A stretch of DNA of 34,759 bases from Verrucomicrobiota bacterium (GTDB lineage: Bacteria; Verrucomicrobiota; Verrucomicrobiia; Verrucomicrobiales; Akkermansiaceae), in assembly GCA_018969605.1 (NCBI GenBank), contig JAGWXY010000017.1:1-34759 (forward strand), given 5' to 3'. The translations under genes were made by a program, and so were the position numbers. Positions 15,407 to 22,501 of the stretch are shown here, piece by piece. Below the pieces are notes generated by a model. The model was given only the letters and a program-made list of their open reading frames with translations. It was not told where the DNA came from and ran no database searches. Position 1 is the first letter of the stretch. The number at the start of each line of letters is the position of its first letter.

Positions 15407-17203
15407 ATGCGCACCCATCATTGCAACGAAATCCGCGAATCCCACATCGGCGAAACTGTCACGCTCATCGGATGGGTCAACTCAGCCCGTGACCACGGTG
15501 GCGTCATCTTCATCGATCTTCGCGACCGCGAGGGGCTCACCCAATGCGTGTTCCATCCCGATCAGAACCCCGAGCTCGCAGCTCTGTCGCATACCTTACG
15601 CGAGGAGGATGTGGTGCAGGTCATCGGCGTGGTTTCAAAGAGACTGGAAGGCACGACCAATGACCGCATCGGCACCGGCACGGTCGAGGTGGTGGCAAAC
15701 GGACTCAACATCGTCAACAAAGCCGATGTCTTGCCCTTCCAACTCGACAAGGATCTTTCGAACGAGGACATCCGGATGAAATACCGCTATCTCGATCTTC
15801 GCCGTCCGCGCATGAGCAAAAACATCCGCCAGCGCAGCGTAATCACCTCGGCGGCGCGTCGTTACCTCGACGAAAGTGGGTTCTTTGAAATCGAAACGCC
15901 GATTCTTTCGAACCCGACTCCCGAAGGTGCGCGCGACTTCCTCGTGCCCTCACGACTCAACCCCGGTCGCTTCTACGCGCTGCCGCAAGCGCCGCAGCAG
16001 TACAAGCAGTTGATGATGGTTGCGGGTCTGGAGAAATACTATCAGATCGCCCGTTGTTTCCGCGATGAGGACCTTCGCGCGGATCGTCAGCCGGAGTTCA
16101 CGCAGATCGACATTGAGGCCAGCTTCGTCGGACAGGAAGACATCATCCGCTTGGTCGAAGGTCTTCTTGCTTCGATGTTCAAGGCCGGCCTTGGGATTGA
16201 GATTCCACAAAGTTTCCCGCGCATGACCTATGCCGACGCGATGGACATCTACGGCTCGGACAAACCCGACACGCGTTATGACATGAAGATTGCTGATCTC
16301 GGTGATGTGTTCGCGGCGACTGAATTCAAGATCTTCCGCTCGACGCTCGATCAGGGCGGCGTGGTGCGTGCGATCAATGCCAAGGGATTTGCGGGCGTGA
16401 CGACGGGTCAGATGAACCGCCTCAATGAAATTGCGATTCAGGCCGGGCTACCGGTCAAAACGTTAGCATTCATTAAGTGCGAAGGCGGCGAGTACAAGAG
16501 TCCGCTGTGGAAGTTCTTCACCGATGCCGAGAAGGATGCCTTGGTCGCCAAGCTCGCAATCGAAGAGGGCGACATTGTTTTCTTCGTCGCCGGATCACGT
16601 GAAAGCGTGAGCACGATCCTTGGCCGTGTGCGCTGCGAGTGTGCCGAGATGCTTGAGCTGACAAAAAATTCCGACGCTTACAATTTCCTTTGGGTGGTGG
16701 ATTTCCCGCTGCTCGCGCTCGATGAAGAGAACGGTCACTGGGCAGCGGTTCACCATCCCTTCACGCGTCCGAATGCCGACGATGTCGATAAGCTCGCGGC
16801 TGGTGATTTCGCCAATGTCCGGGCCGTGGCCTACGATGTTGTGCTCAACGGCTATGAACTCGGTGGTGGTTCGATCCGGATCCATGAAAAGGATCTGCAG
16901 GCAAAAATGTTCGAAGTGCTGGGCGTCGGACCCGAGGAACAGGAAGTGAAGTTTGGTCACATCCTCGATGCCTTCCGTTTCGGCGCACCGCCGCATGGTG
17001 GTCTCGCGCTCGGCCTCGACCGCATCGCGATGCTCATGGCTGGCGAGGACAGCATCCGTGAAGTGATCGCCTTCCCGAAAAACAACAAAGGTGCCGACCT
17101 CATGGCTCACAGCCCCTGCCAAATCGACTTCAAGCAACTGCGCGAAGTCTATGTGCAGTCGACTTGGAAGGATCCAAAGGCGGAGAAGCCGGTGGCGGAG
17201 TAA
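15407..17203 (+). CDS. aspS: Aspartate-tRNA ligase (bacterial type)
   Basis: 598 residues, the usual length of the bacterial form with the inserted GAD domain (about 290-420). N-terminal OB fold: IGWVNSARDHGGVIFIDLRDREG. Class II motif 2: FRDEDLRADRQPEFTQIDIE. Motif 3: GGLALGLDRIAMLMAGEDSIREVIAFPK. Start at ATG 15407 because the open frame upstream overlaps hisS and lacks family similarity. His30 in RDHGG occupies the position where non-discriminating enzymes such as that of Pseudomonas aeruginosa have His and the E. coli enzyme has Leu, so it may also charge tRNA-Asn. This is inference. Confidence 0.95.
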   Translation: MRTHHCNEIRESHIGETVTLIGWVNSARDHGGVIFIDLRDREGLTQCVFHPDQNPELAALSHTLREEDVVQVIGVVSKRLEGTTNDRIGTGTVEVVANGLNIVNKADVLPFQLDKDLSNEDIRMKYRYLDLRRPRMSKNIRQRSVITSAARRYLDESGFFEIETPILSNPTPEGARDFLVPSRLNPGRFYALPQAPQQYKQLMMVAGLEKYYQIARCFRDEDLRADRQPEFTQIDIEASFVGQEDIIRLVEGLLASMFKAGLGIEIPQSFPRMTYADAMDIYGSDKPDTRYDMKIADLGDVFAATEFKIFRSTLDQGGVVRAINAKGFAGVTTGQMNRLNEIAIQAGLPVKTLAFIKCEGGEYKSPLWKFFTDAEKDALVAKLAIEEGDIVFFVAGSRESVSTILGRVRCECAEMLELTKNSDAYNFLWVVDFPLLALDEENGHWAAVHHPFTRPNADDVDKLAAGDFANVRAVAYDVVLNGYELGGGSIRIHEKDLQAKMFEVLGVGPEEQEVKFGHILDAFRFGAPPHGGLALGLDRIAMLMAGEDSIREVIAFPKNNKGADLMAHSPCQIDFKQLREVYVQSTWKDPKAEKPVAE

Positions 17204-17912
17204 GGGGGCTGAATCGAAACGCGCTGGCGGGGAGAGCGCGGAGATGCTTGAAGGCTTATCGGGGCTTTGCAGAGAAGCGAGCAGCGCGGCATCATCATAT
17301 TCGTAAGCCCATTCTTCGCAAGGTGACGAGGCGCTGGCGGTGGTCATCGCTTCAGTAAAGCCATGCCCCAATTTTTCGGCGTCGACTGAGTCCGTATCGG
17401 ATTCAAATCATCCCTCGCTGTGGTTAGCGAATGCGATTTCGGCCAACCCCATTGTCCCAGAATCCGCAGTTGGGAGGCAGATGGGGCGCGCAGGTGGGTC
17501 ATAAGATCGCTGATGTGGCGGTTGCCAACAAGGTGAGGCAAATGACAGGCTGAATGAGATCACCTCTCGTAATGAATGCGACACTCTAGCAGGTAGGACG
17601 CAGGAGAAAAGTGTCTAAAAGTCAAAAGTCCAAGGTTAGCTCAATATTCGCGGTTCTTCGACTTTTTGACTATCAGACCCATGGTTCCGCTTGCCAATTT
17701 GTCGCATTATTTCTTGGAAATGGCATGATAGACGAAAACCGCACGGCCCACAGCAGAGCAGATCGGGTCAGCGCGCCAATTTCATATCCTTACTCGATTG
17801 GGGGAGGGAAGAAGAGTTATAAGTTACATGTCATGGCTTATGGGAAAGCAGCTGAATCTGTGACTTCTTCTTTTTTACCAATAACCCTTTACCCAAAATC
17901 TTCAACTCTTAC
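17204..17912. other. About 700 bp intergenic region between aspS and ridA-like gene
   Basis: The convergent genes aspS and the RidA-family gene end on either side. No convincing coding frame or tRNA was seen. It holds an imperfect inverted repeat at 17613-17678 and a 13-mer (GAAGAAGAGTTAT, 17808-17820) that recurs at 20754-20766 in the intergenic region after the SufT-like gene. The composition is mixed, as in interspersed intergenic repeat tracts. Confidence 0.5.
17613..17678. repeat. Imperfect 18/19-bp inverted repeat
   Basis: Left arm 17613-17630 (GTCTAAAAGTCAAAAGTC) pairs with right arm 17660-17678 (GACTTTTTGACTATCAGAC) with a few mismatches and a 29-base loop. Possibly an interspersed hairpin repeat or a transcription end between the convergent genes. 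Confidence 0.6.
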
Positions 17913-18377
17913 TCAGCCTTCGACTTCGACAGTGAGGTTGATTTCGACGGCAACATTGAGTGGCAGTGCGGCGGCCCCTAGGGCGGTGCGGGAGTGTTTG
18001 CCTTTGTCGCCAAGGAGTTCGACGAGGAACTCCGAGGCACCGTTGATCACTTGGGGGTGGTCGTAGAAATCAGCCTCGGAATTCACGAAGCCGTTGAGCG
18101 CGACGATTTGTTTGATTTTGTCGAGTGAGCCGATTGCGTCGCGGATGACGGCGAGGCGGTTGAGCATGATCATGCGTGCGGCGTCTTTCGCTTCATCGAC
18201 GGAGACTTGGGTGGGGACCTTGCCGATGACTTTGCGGGTGCCATCGATCGGGAGTCCGCCTGAAAGGAAAAGCAAATTACCGGAGCGCACGCAGTTCACA
18301 TAAGCCGCCACCGGTGTGGGGACTTCGGGAAGGGCGAGGCCCATGGAGTGGAGTTTGGCGAGGATGTTGTCGTTCAT
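17913..18377 (-). CDS. RidA/YjgF/YER057c/UK114 family protein
   Basis: 154 residues spanning the whole family fold: NLLFLSGGLPIDG in the N-terminal part, VIRDAIGSLDKIKQIVALNGFVNS in the middle, and HSRTALGAAALPLNVAVEINLTVEV at the C-terminus with Arg130 and Glu145 where the archetypal RidA has its binding Arg and catalytic Glu. The Cys usual near that Arg is Ala132. RidA enzymes hydrolyse reactive enamine/imine intermediates; this longer YjgH-like subgroup has no established substrate. Starts 29 bases after the M23 peptidase gene, probably the last gene of a three-gene unit. Confidence 0.9.
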   Translation of the reverse strand: MNDNILAKLHSMGLALPEVPTPVAAYVNCVRSGNLLFLSGGLPIDGTRKVIGKVPTQVSVDEAKDAARMIMLNRLAVIRDAIGSLDKIKQIVALNGFVNSEADFYDHPQVINGASEFLVELLGDKGKHSRTALGAAALPLNVAVEINLTVEVEG

Positions 18378-18406
18378 GATATCGGGTGGATGTGTTGCGA
18401 GTCGAA

Positions 18407-19453
18407 CTACCTGTGCGGATGTGACTTGTTTGGAGCCGCGGCGGGAAATTCATTGGTGATCAGCGCGACGAGTTGTTGACCTTGTGGTGTGAGGGTCGCT
18501 TGGTTGCCGATGCCGGTGATGAGGTTGCGGGTGAGATAGCGGTGGGGTTTGGAGGAGGGCTTTACGGAGGTGACGATTGAAGCGTTTACCTCACGGCTGC
18601 TTGGGGTGAAGCTGACTGGTTGACCGGTGGCGCTGAAGGTGATTTCCCATGATTTTTGGTTGTCGGTATTCCCTTTCACGATCCACGGGTAGCGTTTCAC
18701 AAAGTCGGGTGTGCCGGTGACGGGCGCGGTGACTTTGAAGTAGCCCGGAGTGCTGGTGACAAAGTCGCTGAAGCGAATGTCTGGATTGTTTCGATGTTCG
18801 AGAAAGAAGCGTGCGACATCGGTGCCGACGAGGTTCATGCCATTGAAATTTCCCTGCGTGTTGAGTCCGCGGCCGTAGTGGTCGTGCCAGTCCTGGTAGC
18901 GCTGGCTCATGAGCATGGCGAGCTCGAGGTGGAGGTGGGCGCGTACGCGATTGATGCCGGCGCCGGTGTATCCCATGCGACCGAGCACCGAGCCGGCTTT
19001 GACCTTGTCGCCGGGCTGGCAGGTGATTTCCGCAAGGTGAGCGTAAAGCGAATAAACAGCGGTGTTTTCCCACTCGTGTTCGACGACGACATATTTGCCG
19101 TAGTTGCTGCGACCGGCAAGCGGGCTGATGTGGACGACGCGTCCGGCGGAAATGCTGGTGATCAGATCGAGCGGGTTGCCCGAGCGGTCGCGCTTGATGG
19201 GTGCGATATCGATGCCTTCGTGAAATTTCGTGAGCAGCACTTCATTTTCAAAACGAAAGGCGTTGCGGACAAACCCGAAGGATCCGCCCTCCCATGGTTT
19301 CGAGGCTTGGCCTTCGAAGATGCGATCCACATGCATGTAAAATCGCTCTGGCTCGTTGCTGAATAGATGCGTGTTCTCAGTGGGCAGTTGAAGGTCTTGC
19401 GCGGCATGGAGCGCGCCGCAAAACGCGAGGATGCAAAGCAAGGTGCGGATCAT
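18407..19453 (-). CDS. Secreted M23-family metallopeptidase
   Basis: 348 residues. Signal peptide MIRTLLCILAFCGALHAA. The catalytic LytM-type domain (about 75-180) has the zinc motif HEGID (His78, Asp82), YSLYAHL with His139 and HLHLE with His173 and His175. The Gly-rich turns GKYVVVEH and PGDKVKAGSVLGRMGYTG are typical. The C-terminal about 140 residues (from PGYFKVTAPVTGTPDFVKR) are not recognised. The full set of metal and catalytic residues suggests an active peptidoglycan endopeptidase or a scaffold for one in the periplasm. Sixteen bases separate it from the upstream SecD-head-like gene. Confidence 0.9.
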   Translation of the reverse strand: MIRTLLCILAFCGALHAAQDLQLPTENTHLFSNEPERFYMHVDRIFEGQASKPWEGGSFGFVRNAFRFENEVLLTKFHEGIDIAPIKRDRSGNPLDLITSISAGRVVHISPLAGRSNYGKYVVVEHEWENTAVYSLYAHLAEITCQPGDKVKAGSVLGRMGYTGAGINRVRAHLHLELAMLMSQRYQDWHDHYGRGLNTQGNFNGMNLVGTDVARFFLEHRNNPDIRFSDFVTSTPGYFKVTAPVTGTPDFVKRYPWIVKGNTDNQKSWEITFSATGQPVSFTPSSREVNASIVTSVKPSSKPHRYLTRNLITGIGNQATLTPQGQQLVALITNEFPAAAPNKSHPHR

Positions 19454-19468
19454 GGTGTGGCTACCGGA

Positions 19469-19966
19469 TTAATCTTTTTTCTTCTTCTTTCCGTCTTCGC
19501 CGCTGCGTTTGGTCGACTTGTCGAAAATCGAAAGGTCGGCCAGCGTGATGCCTTTCCACACGACCAGCATACCATCGTTGATCGGTTGATCGATGATGAC
19601 CGCATCGACGATGCGGCCATTGACTTGGGCGACGAGCCACTTGCCCTGATTGATATTCGTCAGTGCCGCGAGTCGTTTTGCGGCGCTGTCCCTGAGGCGG
19701 AAGACGGCACCATAGCCATCGCCGGCATCTGAGGGAAAGGGGCTGTAGGAGACCACATCCTTGGTGCTGATTTCGGGAAGCCTGCGGAAGTAGCGTGTTT
19801 GCCCGTTGTTGAGCGTGTGGGGGAAGATCATCTTCGGGTTGTCGCTGGACTCCGTCTCGATGTGGAAGGAGAGGCTGGCCTTATTTTCAGCCTTGCCCGC
19901 AGCTGAGAGCATCGAAGGGGCGGCGAGGGCAAACAGGATGCCGAGGGTGGCGCAGAGCAATCGCAT
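19469..19966 (-). CDS. Exported protein resembling the SecD periplasmic head (SecDF P1-head-like)
   Basis: 165 residues from ATG 19966, chosen because it opens a clean signal peptide (MRLLCATLGILFALAAPSMLSAAG); the frame extends upstream but that part is unlike a signal. The mature part (AVFRLRDSAAKRLAALTNINQGKWLVAQVNGRIVDAVIIDQPINDGMLVVWKGITLADL) resembles the SecD P1 head pattern, in which an A-x-x-L-x-x-LT-x-x-N-x-G-k-x-L-a-x-x-x-[DN]-G core is followed by a G-x-x-x-i-x-G-x-x strand. There is no transmembrane channel, so this is only the soluble head. Lys-rich tail. Probably periplasmic; function unknown. Cotranscribed with the M23 peptidase. Confidence 0.65.
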   Translation of the reverse strand: MRLLCATLGILFALAAPSMLSAAGKAENKASLSFHIETESSDNPKMIFPHTLNNGQTRYFRRLPEISTKDVVSYSPFPSDAGDGYGAVFRLRDSAAKRLAALTNINQGKWLVAQVNGRIVDAVIIDQPINDGMLVVWKGITLADLSIFDKSTKRSGEDGKKKKKD

Positions 19967-20091
19967 GCGCCCAGTGAAGCAGAGTGATTCCGATGAGGAA
20001 GAAAATTTGAGCGCCACGGCTGTCATTTTTGTGGGCCGTGTGGGCAAGTCCGCATCATCATCGCAAGTCACTCCTTGCACGGGCGGAAATC
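19967..20091. promoter_or_regulatory. Divergent promoter region, SecD-head-like gene / SufT-like gene
   Basis: 125 bases between start codons on opposite strands. Both genes need a promoter here; no clear boxes could be assigned. Confidence 0.4.
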
Positions 20092-20655
20092 ATGGTTTTT
20101 ACTGCGCGTATGCACGACAAGATCAACCTTACGCGCGAAGTGGCGGCGATTCAGATTCCGAGTGGCGATGCCCTCACGCTTCCTGCCGGGACCGAGGTTT
20201 ACATCACGCAGAAACTTGGTGGCACCTTCACGGTCGCAACCAGTCAAGGTCTTGCGCGAATTTCCTCACAGGATGCCGACGCGCTTGGCATCGACATGAC
20301 CGAGGAGAAGAAAAAGCAGGAAGAGGCCGAGCGTTTGAAAGACGCGCCGATCGAAGAGCAGGTATGGGGTCAGCTCAAAGGCGTCTATGACCCGGAGATC
20401 CCGGTGGACATCGTCAACCTCGGCTTGGTCTACGATTGTAGCGTGGACATGGAAGGCGACAAGACGGTGGTGTCGGTGAAGATGACGCTGACCGCGCCGG
20501 GTTGCGGCATGGGTCCGGTCATTGCGGCGGATGCGCAGGCAAAGATCATGACCATCGAAGGCGTTGATGAAGCGCGGGTTGAGCTCGTGTGGGATCCGGC
20601 ATGGAATCAGGAAATGATTTCCGAAGAAGGCCGGATGAAGCTCGGCATGGTCTGA
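20092..20655 (+). CDS. sufT: SufT-like Fe-S cluster assembly protein (MIP18/DUF59 domain)
   Basis: 187 residues from ATG 20092. The N-terminal part (LPAGTEVYITQKLGGTFTVATSQGLARI ... DADALGID) is the extension characteristic of the long SufT type. The C-terminal MIP18/DUF59 domain has VWGQLKGVYDPEIPVDIVNLGLVYD and LTAPGCGMGPVIAADAQ with the conserved Cys (about 138). SufT proteins help mature Fe-S proteins in the cytosol, usually beside a suf operon; here it stands alone, divergent from an envelope gene set. ATG 20110 is an alternative start. A short GC hairpin followed by seven T lies at its 3' end. Confidence 0.88.
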   Translation: MVFTARMHDKINLTREVAAIQIPSGDALTLPAGTEVYITQKLGGTFTVATSQGLARISSQDADALGIDMTEEKKKQEEAERLKDAPIEEQVWGQLKGVYDPEIPVDIVNLGLVYDCSVDMEGDKTVVSVKMTLTAPGCGMGPVIAADAQAKIMTIEGVDEARVELVWDPAWNQEMISEEGRMKLGMV

Positions 20656-20666
20656 GCGATTTTTTT
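20640..20666 (+). terminator. Possible weak intrinsic terminator after sufT-like gene
   Basis: GCTC (20640-20643) can pair with GAGC (20654-20657), and T7 (20660-20666) follows two bases later. The stem is only four base pairs and overlaps the stop codon. Confidence 0.3.
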
Positions 20667-20719
20667 CTAACTCTCGTGAGAAACTTCGGATTGCGTCGGC
20701 GATAATTCAGAAAGATTTA

Positions 20720-20753
20720 CCGCAAAGGCGCCAAGGTCGCAAAGGGGCGCAGA
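20720..20753. repeat. Short intergenic CGCAAAGG-type repeats
   Basis: CGCAAAGG, CGCCAAGG, CGCAAAGG and a degenerate GGCGCAGAG lie in tandem with 8-9 base steps in the 170-bp gap between the SufT-like and phosphatase genes. I recall similar accgcaaaggcgc words as interspersed intergenic repeats in many bacterial genomes; not verified here. Confidence 0.55.
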
Positions 20754-20825
20754 GAAGAAGAGTTATGGGGTAAATGCTGAAAAGCTAAAAAGAGCAGTCG
20801 AAGCTGCTTAATCCTCTTTCATCGT

Positions 20826-21299
20826 TTACCTTGTCGAGTCGAGGTAGGCGATGATCGAAGGGATCGCGTTTTCGAGTACCTTGGCGACTTCTTCGTAGGC
20901 GGCGGGGCCCATGCCGATCGGGTCGGGCACATCGAGGCCTTGGCGTTTGTCGGTGATGCCGGAAAACTCGCGGATCAGGAAAAACTTGTCGGCGTGTGAG
21001 GGGAAGCGGCTTTCGAGAGCGGCGAGATGACCTTCGGTCATTGCAAAGACATGAGTGGCGGACTCGAGGATCTTTTCAGTCACTTGGCGGCTGGCGAAAC
21101 CATCGAGATGAGCGCCGCGTTTTTTGAGAGCCTTGAGGGTTTCGCGGCTGGCGGGTGAGCCTTTGGATGCGGCGACACCGGCGGAGCTGGTGGCGACATC
21201 GTCGCGGCCTTCCATGGCTTTGCGAAAGAGACCCTCGGCCATCGGGCTGCGGCAGGTGTTGCCGGTGCAGACGAAAAGGATGTGAAGCGAAGAGGGCAT
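20826..21299 (-). CDS. Low-molecular-weight phosphatase with protein-arginine-phosphatase signature
   Basis: 157 residues. P-loop CTGNTCRS with nucleophile Cys11 and Arg17; general acid Asp126 in DVPDPIG. Thr15 lies where LMW tyrosine phosphatases have Ile or Val (CxGNICRS); in Bacillus YwlE, Thr at this place gives phospho-arginine selectivity, and the string CTGNTCRSPMAE is identical to YwlE. A TTG at 21317 overlapping the galK stop by four bases is an alternative start; ATG 21299 is preferred because it sits at the usual distance from the P-loop. Last gene of the opg/galK cluster. Whether phospho-arginine, phospho-tyrosine or a polysaccharide-related substrate is used cannot be decided from sequence. 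Confidence 0.9.
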   Translation of the reverse strand: MPSSLHILFVCTGNTCRSPMAEGLFRKAMEGRDDVATSSAGVAASKGSPASRETLKALKKRGAHLDGFASRQVTEKILESATHVFAMTEGHLAALESRFPSHADKFFLIREFSGITDKRQGLDVPDPIGMGPAAYEEVAKVLENAIPSIIAYLDSTR

Positions 21300-21313
21300 G
21301 TGGATGCGAAAGC

Positions 21314-22492
21314 TCAAAGAACTCTATGTGCACCTGCCGAAGGTCGCGAGGCGAAAATTTCGGCCGTGAGTCCGGTCTTGGCGTGGTATTCGGCGGCAAG
21401 TTTGCTGGCGATGTCGTTTGCTTTCGCTGATTCGCAAAGCGTGACCGTTGAACCGCCGAAGCCACCGCCGGTCATGCGGGCACCGACCACGCCGCCGCTG
21501 CGGCCAATGCTCTGTGCGGCATCGACGAGGACATCGAGTTCTTTGCAAGAGACTTCGAAATCATCGCGGAGCGATTGGTGCGATGCGGCCATGAGAGGGC
21601 CGAGTTTTTCGAAATCGGCGGCTTTGAGTGTAGCGGCCGCCTCGATGGTGCGGGCGATTTCACCCACGACATGGCGGGCGCGGCGCTTGACCGGATCGCC
21701 GAGTGTTTCCCAATGATTTTCCACATCGGCCATTGTGACATCGCGCCATGAGTTCTTGCCGATGATCTTAAGGGCGTCCTCCGTGTGTTTGCGACGAAGC
21801 GCGTAACCGCCATCGGACAGTTCGTGATGCACCATCGTGTTGGAGATCAGTACGGTGAGGTCGGGATGGGTGAATTGCACAAGCTGCGGCTCGGCCGTCA
21901 TGCAATCGATGAGCACGAGGTGGTCTTTGGCGCCGAAAGCTGAAGCAAATTGATCCATGATGCCGCAGGGCACATGGGCGAAATCGTGTTCGGCCTTTTG
22001 GCAGAGCAGGGCTTTTTCGCGGGTGTCGATTTTCGCACCGAGCAGGCCTTCGAGAAATGTTGCTGTGGCGCATTCCAAGGCGGCGGATGATGAAAGGCCC
22101 GCGCCACCGGGGACGGAGGAAAGGATGTAGGCGTCGAAGCCGGGGATCTTGTGTCCTAGGTTTTGGAACCCGCGAATCACACCGCGCAGGTAGTTGGTCC
22201 ATTTCGGTTCGCCTTCTTCGACTTCATGCGAAACATCGAAACTGGCGATGCCGCCGCCGAGGGCGGTCGCCATGCGGACCGATGAGCTGCCGTTCGGAGC
22301 ACCGGCAATCACGGTGTAGCGATCGATGGCAAAGGGCAGGACGAAGCCATCGCAATAGTCGATGTGTTCGCCGATGAGGTTCACACGGCCGGGGGCGGCG
22401 GCGGTAATGCTGGCCTTGGCATGGAGATTTTCCAGAAGTCCTGCTGCCGCTTTTGCGGCGAGCGATTCGAGTGAAGGTGAAGCTTGAAGCAT
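21314..22492 (-). CDS. galK: Galactokinase
   Basis: 392 residues, GHMP kinase fold. The galactokinase signature GRVNLIGEHIDYCDGFVLP holds Glu42 and Asp45, which bind the sugar. The ATP loop is PGGAGLSSSAALE (128-140); the catalytic Asp180 is in CGIMDQFAS; the third GHMP motif is MTGGGFGGSTV near 340-350. It phosphorylates alpha-D-galactose to galactose-1-phosphate in the Leloir pathway. It begins nine bases after opgH, so it is very likely cotranscribed with the glucan genes; no galT or galE is present in the window. Confidence 0.93.
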   Translation of the reverse strand: MLQASPSLESLAAKAAAGLLENLHAKASITAAAPGRVNLIGEHIDYCDGFVLPFAIDRYTVIAGAPNGSSSVRMATALGGGIASFDVSHEVEEGEPKWTNYLRGVIRGFQNLGHKIPGFDAYILSSVPGGAGLSSSAALECATATFLEGLLGAKIDTREKALLCQKAEHDFAHVPCGIMDQFASAFGAKDHLVLIDCMTAEPQLVQFTHPDLTVLISNTMVHHELSDGGYALRRKHTEDALKIIGKNSWRDVTMADVENHWETLGDPVKRRARHVVGEIARTIEAAATLKAADFEKLGPLMAASHQSLRDDFEVSCKELDVLVDAAQSIGRSGGVVGARMTGGGFGGSTVTLCESAKANDIASKLAAEYHAKTGLTAEIFASRPSAGAHRVL

Positions 22493-22501
22493 GGGTAGGG
22501 A

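Noticed and set aside
16595-17371. 258-codon frame opposite the end of aspS
   Set aside because: Antisense to the conserved motif 3 region of aspS; no domain, no operon context.
17344-17541. 65-codon minus-strand frame in the non-coding gap
   Set aside because: No motif, no ribosome site and no homologue recognised; not enough to call a gene.
17611-18066. 151-codon frame across the aspS/ridA gap
   Set aside because: Its second half is antisense to the RidA-family gene and its first half runs through the inverted repeat; no motif supports it.
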